46,004 nucleotides of DNA from Sulfurospirillaceae bacterium (lineage in GTDB: Bacteria > Campylobacterota > Campylobacteria > Campylobacterales > Sulfurospirillaceae): assembly GCA_028693565.1 (NCBI GenBank), contig JAQUVE010000004.1, positions 1 through 46,004 of the forward strand, in the 5' to 3' direction. Made by a program: the position numbers and the translations under genes. Positions 38,440 through 46,004 of the stretch are shown here, one piece after another. Each line of letters begins with the position of its first letter. The first letter of the stretch is position 1. The notes below the pieces were generated by a model. The model had not been told where the DNA came from, made no database searches, and saw nothing but the letters and a program-made list of their open reading frames with translations.

Positions 38440-39111
38440 ATGCGAATTTTAATCGTAGAAGATGAAATTACTCTCAATAAAACCATAGCAGAAGGCTTAC
38501 AAGAGTTTGGATATCAAACTGACAGCTCAGAAAATTATAAAGATGCAGAATATTACATTGGCATCCGAAATTATGACCTTGTTTTGACAGACTGGATGCT
38601 TCCAGATGGTGATGGCGTTGATCTAATCAACCTTATTAAACAAAAATCTCCTCGCACAGCTGCTGTAATCATTTCAGCAAAAGACGATAAAGAGAGTGAA
38701 ATTAAAGCACTTAAAGCAGGTGCTGATGACTATATCAAAAAGCCATTTGATTTTGATATCTTAGTTGCACGTATTGAAGCTCGCCTTCGTTTTGGTGGTA
38801 CTAATGTTATCAAAATTGATGATTTAACCATTGATCCAGATGAAGAAAAAATTACGTATAAGGGCCAAGAAATTGAGCTTAAGGGTAAACCGTTTGAAGT
38901 TTTAACACATCTTGCGCGACATAGTGATCAAATCGTCTCTAAAGAACAACTTTTAGATGCAATTTGGGAAGAGCCTGAGCTTGTAACACCAAATGTTATT
39001 GAAGTTGCTATTAACCAAATTCGTCAAAAAATGGATAAACCATTAGAAATCTCAACGATTGAGACAGTAAGACGAAGAGGTTATAGATTTTGTTTTCCAA
39101 AAAAAGTATAA
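38440..39111 (+). CDS. OmpR-family response regulator, HsrA/CosR-like, with a complete receiver site
   Basis: 223 residues: receiver (1-118) and winged-helix DNA-binding domain (about 125-223). The C-terminal half (VLTHLARHSDQIVSKEQLLD, EVAINQIRQKMDKP, ETVRRRGYRFCFP) is nearly word for word that of H. pylori HsrA (HP1043) and C. jejuni CosR (from memory). Unlike those orphan regulators, the receiver is complete: acidic pair E7/D8, phospho-acceptor D51 (LTDWMLPDGDG), S79, and K101 (IKKPF). A histidine kinase gene overlaps its end by 22 bases. HsrA/CosR are essential and control redox and oxidative-stress genes; here phosphorylation probably matters. Confidence 0.93.
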   Translation: MRILIVEDEITLNKTIAEGLQEFGYQTDSSENYKDAEYYIGIRNYDLVLTDWMLPDGDGVDLINLIKQKSPRTAAVIISAKDDKESEIKALKAGADDYIKKPFDFDILVARIEARLRFGGTNVIKIDDLTIDPDEEKITYKGQEIELKGKPFEVLTHLARHSDQIVSKEQLLDAIWEEPELVTPNVIEVAINQIRQKMDKPLEISTIETVRRRGYRFCFPKKV

Positions 39112-40400
39112 GGGACAATTTTATACTCCAATTAGTGTCTGCCTCGGCGACACTAATTGTCATTTTCTCTGTTATTCTTTACAATTACATTAAAATTTCA
39201 ATCTTTGAAGACATCACCCAAGAGCTGACAAAACAGGCATCTGTTATAGCAACCTCGCGTATGAATTCCATAGAACGTATGGGTATTAATATCTTTGACC
39301 CTTCCTTTAGTTCTATTAATAATCCTGCCGATACTCATGTTACTGTAGCTATTCGTGTTAATCAAGGTAATATTGTTTCCTTCGAACACAGTGAAAAAGA
39401 TGGTGAAAAATTTTTAACGATTTTTTATCCCCTTGAAAAACGTAAACATCATTTTATTTCTATCACCAAAAATATTTCTAATACCGATATCTTGCTGGAT
39501 AAAATTTTTACTAATATTTTAATTATTAATTTTACGGCAATCTTTTTAATTCTTTTCTATGCACTTTTCCTTTCACGTATGCTTATTTTACCGGTTCGTT
39601 CGCTCACGACAAAGCTCGCTAAAATGAACGAAAATTTTTTACAAATCATTGATACAAAAACACTCCCTAGTGAATTTCAACCTCTTGGAAATAGCATTAA
39701 TAAGTTAGTTGATCGAATCCAAATTTTTGTCAATTCACAAAAAGAGCTTTTTATTGGAGCCGCTCATGAACTCAAAACTCCTTTAGCAGTTATGAAAACA
39801 AAAAATGAAGTTACACTGCTTAAGCCTAGAGAGTCTGAAAAATATATAGAAACCATTAAAAGTAATAATCAAACCATTAATGATATGAATAAAATGATTA
39901 GCAATATCCTTGAAATTGGCCGCCAAGAAGGGGCACAATTTGAAAAACCTATTGAAATTGACCTAATTGCTTTCTTAAAAGAACAAGTCAATAACTATAC
40001 TATTTTGTCAAAGATGGAAGAAAAGCATATTGAGACTAATATCTTGCCAAAATCTTATACTCTTATGATTCAGCCAACTCTTTTAGTCCATATTTTGCAG
40101 AACTTTGTTCAAAATGCTATTAAATTTACACCTAAAGAGGGTAAAATATTCATTCAATCTTATTCTGACAAAGAAGGATTTCATATCATTGTGATGGATG
40201 AAGGCATTGGAATTGATGAGAGCAAAGATCTTTTTGCCCCTTTCAAACGCTATGGTAACCAAACAGGAGCGGGTCTAGGGCTCTTTTTAGCCAAAAATGC
40301 AGCCGATGCAATTGGTGCAAAAATCACACTCAAAAATAGAATTGACAGACAAGGAACGATAGCGTCTCTTATAATTCCTTCTAAAAAAACTGCTGTTTAA
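39090..40400 (+). CDS. Sensor histidine kinase partnered with the HsrA/CosR-like regulator
   Basis: 436 residues: TM1 (about 11-33), a periplasmic domain (about 34-141) without a recognised fold, TM2 (about 142-164), HAMP-like linker, dimerisation domain with the phospho-His at H226 (AAHELKTPLAVMK), and ATPase domain with N box NFVQNAIKF, DEGIGIDE, and GAGLGLFLAKNA. The start is TTG within the regulator gene; AAGAGG lies 11 bases before. Later non-ATG starts are possible. The 22-base overlap shows tight coupling with the regulator. Confidence 0.93.
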   Translation: MFSKKSIRDNFILQLVSASATLIVIFSVILYNYIKISIFEDITQELTKQASVIATSRMNSIERMGINIFDPSFSSINNPADTHVTVAIRVNQGNIVSFEHSEKDGEKFLTIFYPLEKRKHHFISITKNISNTDILLDKIFTNILIINFTAIFLILFYALFLSRMLILPVRSLTTKLAKMNENFLQIIDTKTLPSEFQPLGNSINKLVDRIQIFVNSQKELFIGAAHELKTPLAVMKTKNEVTLLKPRESEKYIETIKSNNQTINDMNKMISNILEIGRQEGAQFEKPIEIDLIAFLKEQVNNYTILSKMEEKHIETNILPKSYTLMIQPTLLVHILQNFVQNAIKFTPKEGKIFIQSYSDKEGFHIIVMDEGIGIDESKDLFAPFKRYGNQTGAGLGLFLAKNAADAIGAKITLKNRIDRQGTIASLIIPSKKTAV

Positions 40401-40465
40401 ATTTTCTTAAAGTATATTTAGTGTATAAACTTTCCAAATTTAGACTTTAATGAAGGAAAAACTGT

Positions 40466-40717
40466 ATGTCGTTGATGATAACTGAAGAATGTATTGCCTG
40501 TGATGCTTGTCGAGATGAATGCCCCAATGGTGCCATCGAAGAGTCAGATCCAATCTATATTATCGACCCCGATATTTGTACAGAGTGCGTTGGTCATTAT
40601 GATGAGCCTTCATGCATTGCTGTGTGCCCTGTAGAGTGCATTATCCCTGATCCAGACAACATAGAGAGTGTTGAAGAGCTAAAGTTAAAATACGAACAAC
40701 TTAATAGCGAAGAATAA
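40466..40717 (+). CDS. YfhL-type 2[4Fe-4S] ferredoxin
   Basis: 83-residue ferredoxin with CIACDACRDECPNGAI and CTECVGHYDEPSCIAVCP. The second cluster motif has the extended C-x2-C-x8-C-x3-C spacing of the YfhL/Allochromatium type, which gives very low redox potentials. C. jejuni has a ferredoxin (fdxB) next to cosR (from memory). Stop and start with ppx overlap by a single base (TAATG). Confidence 0.93.
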   Translation: MSLMITEECIACDACRDECPNGAIEESDPIYIIDPDICTECVGHYDEPSCIAVCPVECIIPDPDNIESVEELKLKYEQLNSEE

Positions 40718-42183
40718 TGGCTAAACGTACGGCCATTATCGACATAGGTTCTAACTCTGCGAGAATGGCAATCTTTGAAAAAAGTAGTCGTTTTGCTTTT
40801 CATTTGATTAACGAAACCAAAAGTCGAGTACGTATTGGCGAAGGAGCCTATAATGATGGCGGAGTCCTTCAAGAGCCAGCTTTAAAAAGAGCTTTTAGTG
40901 CACTGGAAGAATTTAGCCACATTATTCATGGCCTCAAATGTCAAAAGACAATGTGTATTGCAACATCTGCACTCCGAGATGCCCCTAATGCTTCTTTATT
41001 TATTGCAAAAGTTAAGCGAGAGCTTAACATTCAAATTAAGATTATTGAGGGTACTGAAGAGGCTTATTTTGGAGCAGTTGGCTCGCTCAATTATCTTAAA
41101 CCCATAGACAATGCTGTCACAATTGATATTGGGGGTGGTTCAACAGAACTTGCTCGCATTGAACATGGAAAAATTGTTGATACAATCTCTTTAAATATCG
41201 GTACGGTAAGACTCAAAGAACTCTTCTTTGATAAACGCAAATCTTTAGAAGAAATACGCGCTTTTCTAGATAAAGAGATTCAAATGATTCCCGAGCAATT
41301 TGCATCGCCTACTATCATTGGCATCGGTGGAACACTCAGATCTCTCTCTAAGATGATTATGGAGAAGTGTAGTTATCCTATCAAGACCGTACATGGATTT
41401 GAATATGCGATAGAAGAGTATCATAACCTAATCAACACCATTGTAACATCAGATGTTTTGGATTTGAAAAATTTAGGCGTACGAAAAGATCGATATGATA
41501 CGATGCGTGAAGGCTGTTTAATCTTTCAAGAATTGTACCAAAGGTTTAATGCGAAACGACTGATTACAAGTGGTGCAGGTATTCGAGAAGGGGCTTATCT
41601 ATGTGATGTTTTACGTTCATGTCACCATCGCTTTAGTCCAAATTTCAAACTTAGTCTTAGAAGCCTTAAGGATCGTTTTTCAATATACGAAAAAGATGAT
41701 CACTATATTAAAAAAACGGCACTCCAACTCTTCGATGTTTTAATGCCAATACATAATATAGATCCATCGTATAAGTTCGAACTAGCAGTCGCTTCTGAAT
41801 TAATCAATATTGGACTTAAACTAGGCTATTATCAAAACAACCTTCATAGTTTTTACTTTGTTATCAATAATCTTAACTATGGGTTCTCCCATGAACAAAA
41901 GATACTCGTTGCTATGCTTATTAAATATCACGCAAAAAAGATGATTAGCCCAGATGAAATCACTGCCTACAAATCACTATTGCCAGATATGACAACTATT
42001 AATTGGCTTGGATTCTTATTGGCTCTTGCAAAAGCTATCAATCGGGATTTAAGTCGAGGGAAGATTGCGTTAAACTATGAAAACCATACGCTTTGCATTA
42101 CGGCAGAAACCAATCTTTTTTTGGCAAAAGAGATGATTAAACAACTCTTAAAGCCTGCCTCATTTGCCATTATTATTAAATAA
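40717..42183 (+). CDS. ppx: Ppx/GppA phosphatase (exopolyphosphatase/pppGpp phosphohydrolase)
   Basis: 488 residues of the ASKHA fold. AIIDIGSNSARMAIFE (phosphate-1 loop), CIATSALRDAPNA, EGTEEAYFGAVGS, TIDIGGGSTELARIE and GIGGTLRSLSKM are the family marks. The C-terminal 180 residues form the HD-like domain that distinguishes the long Ppx/GppA class. It may hydrolyse polyphosphate or pppGpp; sequence does not decide. Last gene of the hsrA-like cluster, ending at a hairpin. Confidence 0.92.
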   Translation: MAKRTAIIDIGSNSARMAIFEKSSRFAFHLINETKSRVRIGEGAYNDGGVLQEPALKRAFSALEEFSHIIHGLKCQKTMCIATSALRDAPNASLFIAKVKRELNIQIKIIEGTEEAYFGAVGSLNYLKPIDNAVTIDIGGGSTELARIEHGKIVDTISLNIGTVRLKELFFDKRKSLEEIRAFLDKEIQMIPEQFASPTIIGIGGTLRSLSKMIMEKCSYPIKTVHGFEYAIEEYHNLINTIVTSDVLDLKNLGVRKDRYDTMREGCLIFQELYQRFNAKRLITSGAGIREGAYLCDVLRSCHHRFSPNFKLSLRSLKDRFSIYEKDDHYIKKTALQLFDVLMPIHNIDPSYKFELAVASELINIGLKLGYYQNNLHSFYFVINNLNYGFSHEQKILVAMLIKYHAKKMISPDEITAYKSLLPDMTTINWLGFLLALAKAINRDLSRGKIALNYENHTLCITAETNLFLAKEMIKQLLKPASFAIIIK

Positions 42184-42195
42184 AAAGTAGGTTAT

Positions 42196-42220
42196 GTCAT
42201 GAGGCTTAAAGCCTCATGAC
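42196..42220. terminator. Hairpin between ppx and bamA
   Basis: Perfect 10-bp stem GTCATGAGGC/GCCTCATGAC with a five-base loop, between converging genes. On the minus strand it is followed at about 10 bases by CTTTTTATTT, and on the plus strand at about 10 bases by AAATTTTT, so termination is plausible both ways. Confidence 0.75.
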
Positions 42221-42227
42221 TTGCAGA

Positions 42228-44471
42228 TTAAAATTTTTGTCCAATCGTAAATTCAAATGATGCGGTACGGTCACCCGCTTCTTCCATTAAGGCTTTTGAG
42301 AAAACCAATCCGATAGGTCCTAATGGTGATATCCATTCTAAAGCAACACCTGTACCTGCACGCTTAATATCAAGATTATCTTCACCAATCATACCATAAT
42401 CAAGAAAAATGGCTCCACGCATTTTCATACGCTCAATTAATGGAAAACTTGCTTCTATAGAGTTAGCAAACATTATATTACCACCAAGTAGTGGACCATA
42501 AGGCTCGGCAACAGAAGCAGCCCCCCTAGGAGAAATCGAGTTTGATTCATAACCACGAATCGTTCGGATACCACCCATATAGTATTTCTCACCATAGGAG
42601 TATTTCTCGTCTGCCGCATCCATAGCGAGATATTTAAATTGTGCTTTGTAGCGTAAAATCAAGTCATAATCTATGAGGTCTTGCAAGCCATAATAAGTTG
42701 CAAACTTTGAAACACTGCTGATAAATTTCTCATCACCACCCAATCCAGCGACTTCTAAACTTGTACTTGCTGCTATACCTGTTCTTGGTAGGTAAAAATC
42801 ATCGGTATTATTAAATGTAAGAGAAGGGATTATGGCACTTTTCAATACTTGTTCTGTTGTATAAAGACTTGGATCTATCGTTGCTGAAACATTAGAAAGC
42901 TTTGACTGTTGTAATACATACCCTAAAGATGCTCCCCAATTTCGACCTAGCTTTCGCCCAGCCACAATGCTCATTCCCATCTTGTCTTGATCATAATAGA
43001 GATAATCATTTTGTGAAGCGTATAAACTACCACTTAAGCTATAAATAGAGTCAAATACTCTAGGATTGGATAATGAAATAGCACCATTAAGCTCACTATC
43101 AGAACGTTCAACCTCAATGCTTGCTTTCATCCCTGAACCAAAAATATTACCATCTGAAAGACTAGCACTCAACAACAATCCATCAGAAGAGCCATATCCG
43201 ATACCACCACCGATAGAGCCTGTTGCTGCTTCCTTGACATTGACAACTAAGTCTATGCTATTTTTACTAATTTTTTCCTCTTTAATCTCAACATCTTCAA
43301 AATAACCAGTCCTTTTTAAGGCGCTTTTTGAATCTGTTACATCGGTACGTTTATATTGATCTCCATTGGCTAAGTAAATTTCACGACGAATGACTCTATC
43401 GATCGTACGGCTATTACCTGCAATCCTCACATTATTAATATAAACTTTTTCTCCAGGAAGAACTCTATAGGTAATATTGGCGAGATGCTTCTCTTTATCG
43501 TTTTTAATATCAGGGATAACTTTAACAAAAGCATATCCAAGGTCCGCTACTTTTGTTTCGATGAGTGTCATATCTTTACGTAGCTTTGATACATTAAAGA
43601 CCTTACCATTTTGCAAAAACATCTCTTCAATGATCGCTACTGTATCTATCATATCAGAAGGTACGTCAATAGCGATAGAACCAACTGTATACTGTTCACC
43701 TTCATCAATTGAGTAAACTAAATGAGCAGTATAACTATCCAAATAGGTTTTTAAAAAAGGTGCACTAACTTTTGCATCCAAATAACCTTTTTGCAAATAC
43801 GTATCTTTAATGCGGGCAGAATCATGTTCGAGATCATTCATACGAAGCTTCCCATCATTAAAGCCCCACATCCATGGAATGAACTCAGCTGATTTATTAG
43901 CGATATTAGGCTCAACATCTTTGTAACGCAACTCTTTAGCACCACACAAATCAACCGTTTTAATAATGATATTTTCACCTCTATTAATAACAAAATCTAA
44001 AGAAAGTGAAAGTTTTTCATTTAAAGGAGTTTTTTGTATTTCTACAACGGTATCAAAGTACCCTTTTTCTTCAAAAAATTTGATGATTTTCAACTTTGAA
44101 AGTTCTGCTTTTTGTTCATCAAAAACTTCACCTTTTTTAATGCCAGCAAGTTTTGCAATATCATCTTTATCGTTCTCGCCAATACCAAGGTATTCGATTT
44201 TAGCAACAACTGGTTTTTCTTTAACATGAATGACTAATGCACCTTCACTCACCTCTTCAATCCACACATCTTCAAAATAGTTTTGTTTGTAAAGTGTTTT
44301 AATGGCTTTATCTAGCTTTTCCATATCTACCACATCACCCGCATGGATATCAATCATCTCAGAAGCACTTTCAGGAGAGAGATGAATCATCCCTTCATAA
44401 CTAAGGCTTTTAAGTGTGGCTGAATACAAAGAGGTGGCAACGATTAACGACATAACAGCTGTTTTTTTCAT
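42228..44471 (-). CDS. bamA: Outer membrane protein assembly factor BamA
   Basis: 747 residues: signal peptide (about 1-18), five POTRA repeats (about 20-350), then a 16-strand Omp85 barrel. Marks: ITYRVLPGEKVYINNVRIAGN (POTRA5), ATGSIGGGIGYGSSDGL, the lid-lock segment YYMGGIRTIRGYESNSISPRG with the VRGF-like motif, and a C-terminal aromatic strand ending EFTIGQKF. It inserts beta-barrel proteins into the outer membrane. Divergent from tyrA, as in C. jejuni (from memory). Confidence 0.96.
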   Translation of the reverse strand: MKKTAVMSLIVATSLYSATLKSLSYEGMIHLSPESASEMIDIHAGDVVDMEKLDKAIKTLYKQNYFEDVWIEEVSEGALVIHVKEKPVVAKIEYLGIGENDKDDIAKLAGIKKGEVFDEQKAELSKLKIIKFFEEKGYFDTVVEIQKTPLNEKLSLSLDFVINRGENIIIKTVDLCGAKELRYKDVEPNIANKSAEFIPWMWGFNDGKLRMNDLEHDSARIKDTYLQKGYLDAKVSAPFLKTYLDSYTAHLVYSIDEGEQYTVGSIAIDVPSDMIDTVAIIEEMFLQNGKVFNVSKLRKDMTLIETKVADLGYAFVKVIPDIKNDKEKHLANITYRVLPGEKVYINNVRIAGNSRTIDRVIRREIYLANGDQYKRTDVTDSKSALKRTGYFEDVEIKEEKISKNSIDLVVNVKEAATGSIGGGIGYGSSDGLLLSASLSDGNIFGSGMKASIEVERSDSELNGAISLSNPRVFDSIYSLSGSLYASQNDYLYYDQDKMGMSIVAGRKLGRNWGASLGYVLQQSKLSNVSATIDPSLYTTEQVLKSAIIPSLTFNNTDDFYLPRTGIAASTSLEVAGLGGDEKFISSVSKFATYYGLQDLIDYDLILRYKAQFKYLAMDAADEKYSYGEKYYMGGIRTIRGYESNSISPRGAASVAEPYGPLLGGNIMFANSIEASFPLIERMKMRGAIFLDYGMIGEDNLDIKRAGTGVALEWISPLGPIGLVFSKALMEEAGDRTASFEFTIGQKF

Positions 44472-44512
44472 TCTAGTGTGCCCTAAATAGAGTATTTTTA
44501 GATATTTTAAAA

Positions 44513-44518
44513 TATAAT
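44513..44518 (+). promoter_or_regulatory. -10 element of tyrA
   Basis: TATAAT in AAATATAATACC, 56 bases before the tyrA ATG, in the 102-base divergent gap with bamA. The ribosome-binding site is GGAACGGGA. Confidence 0.5.
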
Positions 44519-44573
44519 ACCATCTCTAGAATTAAGTGCCTATTAAATCTTTGGCATTGAAAAAGGAACGGGA

Positions 44574-45401
44574 ATGATTATTGGAATTATAGGGCTAGGA
44601 TTAATGGGGGGCTCTTTAGGGTTAGCACTTCAAAACACTAAATTTGTAACAAAAATCGTAGGCTTTGACCACAACCTTAGCCACTGTGAAGAAGCTCTCA
44701 AACTTGGACTTGTTCATGAGATTGTTTCTTTTTCAGATATCAAAACGTGTGATGTGATTTTTTTAGCTATCCCTGTTGAAGGTATCATTAAAGTACTCAA
44801 AGAGATGAAAGATGTCTCGAGTGAAACAACCATTATCGACCTTGGTAGTACAAAAGCCCTAATCGTTGAGTCCGTTCCTGAAGCGATTCGACAAAATTTT
44901 ATTGCGGCACATCCGATGACTGGAACGGAAAAGTTCGGACCAAGCGCAGCAATTCCTAATCTCTACCACGATAAAATCATCGTCTTATGTGACACCTATC
45001 ATAACAGTGAAAAACACAAAAACAGAGCCATTCAGATCTTCTCGCATGTTGGTATGAAAATCGTCTTTATGGACCCAACAGAACATGATGCACACGCCTC
45101 GTTTATCTCTCATATGCCACACGTTATCAGCTACGCTCTCGCCAATACTGTTATGGGGCAAGAAGATCCTAAAAGCATTTTATCGCTCGCTGGGGGTGGT
45201 TTTAGGGATATGAGCCGTATCGCTAAGAGTTCGCCTCAAATGTGGTCAGATATTTTTAAGCAAAACAAGAAAAACTTATTGCACTCTATCGATGTTTTTG
45301 AACAAGAGCTCGCCAAATCAAAAAAGATGATCGAAGAGGACAATTGGCCTTTATTAGAAGAATGGATGAGCAAAGCTACCACTTTACATAAGATTCTTTA
45401 G
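44574..45401 (+). CDS. tyrA: Prephenate dehydrogenase
   Basis: 275-residue NAD(P)-dependent enzyme of tyrosine synthesis. Rossmann motif GIIGLGLMGGSLGLALQ, then AIPVEGIIKVL, DLGSTK and AAHPMTGTEKFGPSAA with the catalytic His, and SHMPHVISYALAN in the helical dimerisation domain. Monofunctional, no ACT or chorismate mutase domain. Its last 18 bases overlap the convergent batD. Confidence 0.95.
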   Translation: MIIGIIGLGLMGGSLGLALQNTKFVTKIVGFDHNLSHCEEALKLGLVHEIVSFSDIKTCDVIFLAIPVEGIIKVLKEMKDVSSETTIIDLGSTKALIVESVPEAIRQNFIAAHPMTGTEKFGPSAAIPNLYHDKIIVLCDTYHNSEKHKNRAIQIFSHVGMKIVFMDPTEHDAHASFISHMPHVISYALANTVMGQEDPKSILSLAGGGFRDMSRIAKSSPQMWSDIFKQNKKNLLHSIDVFEQELAKSKKMIEEDNWPLLEEWMSKATTLHKIL

Positions 45402-46004
45402 CAACTTTTTAATTGTTCGTTTTGAAAGCACATGATTGGCTTTTCCGTAGATATTTTCTTCTAAAAGCGTAATCATGTGCGTTGCTTCTTCATCTTTACC
45501 TTTGTATTTGAGTAATTTTTGAAGCAATTCACGCTCACTTAACACTAAAGCTTTTCTTTTCCACGTATGACGCAGTGCCCCTTGCAATAGGATTAAAAAC
45601 ACGACCCCTAAACAAAATCCAATGCTCAAATTGAGACCATCAAAGGTGTAGAACTTAGGCTCTTTTGGCGCGGCAGAAAGTTCAGAAACCCCACGGCTTG
45701 ATTTCTCAACGGTATTGGCATGCAGGACTTTAATCTCAATAGGTTTAGACTTAAAATACGTTATGCTCTTCGTATCTGGATTATAAAAATGTAGCGTGAT
45801 GGGCTCAATTTGAAAATCTTTTTGAGCACTCAGGGAAAATTTTTGCACAAATTCACCCTTTAGGGTATCGCCTGCTAAAAATGTTTTGATTTTGGGCTCA
45901 TCCGCAAAAATCGTTGCGCCTTTAGCCTGAAGGACAAAAGGCGCAATATCTTCAAAATTGCCATCACCACTGATGTTAATCGTCACATTGACGGCACCAT
46001 TAGG
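45384..46004 (-). CDS. batD: BatD-like protein, C-terminal part
   Basis: At least 207 residues; the gene runs off the right end of the window. The frame continues upstream through PNGAVNVTINISGDGNFEDI, matching the beta-sandwich repeats of the BatD/oxygen-tolerance family, then a membrane helix (about 125-143 of the visible part, LSIGFCLGVVFLILLQG) and a basic cytoplasmic tail. Bat proteins act in the envelope, often with MoxR ATPases and VWA proteins (none visible here). No start codon is in the window. Confidence 0.78.
   Translation of the reverse strand, partial: PNGAVNVTINISGDGNFEDIAPFVLQAKGATIFADEPKIKTFLAGDTLKGEFVQKFSLSAQKDFQIEPITLHFYNPDTKSITYFKSKPIEIKVLHANTVEKSSRGVSELSAAPKEPKFYTFDGLNLSIGFCLGVVFLILLQGALRHTWKRKALVLSERELLQKLLKYKGKDEEATHMITLLEENIYGKANHVLSKRTIKKLLKNLM

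Overview
The window looks like chromosomal core DNA of a Campylobacterota (Epsilonproteobacteria) bacterium, most likely Sulfurospirillum or a close relative. The pointers are the block flhG-flhF-folK-pepQ-aroQ followed by mqnF-sppA, an aminofutalosine deaminase (futalosine route to menaquinone), an OmpR-type regulator with an HsrA/CosR-like DNA-binding domain next to folB, a YfhL-type ferredoxin and a Ppx/GppA phosphatase, and the order M23 peptidase-lpxC-tsaB-thrB-ylxR-infB-rbfA-rimP. The genus is inference. I see no rRNA, tRNA, CRISPR array, insertion sequence or prophage.

Layout. 1-3.35 kb (minus): flagellar placement genes flhG (partial) and flhF, then folK, an M24 peptidase and aroQ. 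3.43-5.5 kb (plus): mqnF and sppA, closed by a strong bidirectional terminator. 5.56-7.7 kb (minus): a prephenate dehydratase of alphaproteobacterial appearance with a decayed-looking coding region fused to its start, then ribB under an FMN riboswitch. 7.8-12.5 kb: adenine deaminase (plus) facing a serine dehydratase/esterase pair and a periplasmic-sensing diguanylate cyclase (minus). 12.7 kb: a 62-residue DUF683-type protein behind a near-perfect sigma-54 promoter. 12.9-18.5 kb (minus): xseA, menG/ubiE, a TraT-like lipoprotein, an unknown protein, Mn-dependent pyrophosphatase and a LysR regulator divergent from a YeiH-type exporter. 19.6-22 kb (minus): a YgbA-like protein translationally coupled to a fused radical SAM-MnmC-type methyltransferase, and a cold-shock gene. 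22.5-34.3 kb (minus): one apparent 13-gene operon from nrnA to nnrS, carrying envelope, cell-division, tRNA, translation-initiation and riboflavin genes. 34.4-37.3 kb (minus): flhB-nadC-nadA. 37.4-42.2 kb (plus): plsY-folB, an HsrA/CosR-like regulator with its own histidine kinase, ferredoxin, ppx. 42.2-46 kb: bamA (minus), tyrA (plus), partial batD (minus).

How genes work together. MqnF and MenG/UbiE are an early and the last step of menaquinone synthesis. RibB and RibD supply riboflavin. FolK and FolB supply folate. NadA and NadC make NAD. PheA, TyrA and AroQ belong to aromatic amino acid synthesis. FlhG, FlhF and FlhB build the flagellum. YgbA and NnrS suggest tolerance of nitric oxide.

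The points most worth a second look are the radical SAM-methyltransferase fusion (possibly the last two steps of tRNA wobble-uridine mnm5 synthesis in one chain), the HsrA/CosR-type regulator with intact phosphorylation residues and an adjacent kinase, the sigma-54-driven orphan DUF683 gene, the aromatic-rich startless reading frame touching pheA, and an over-represented palindrome TTACATGTAA.
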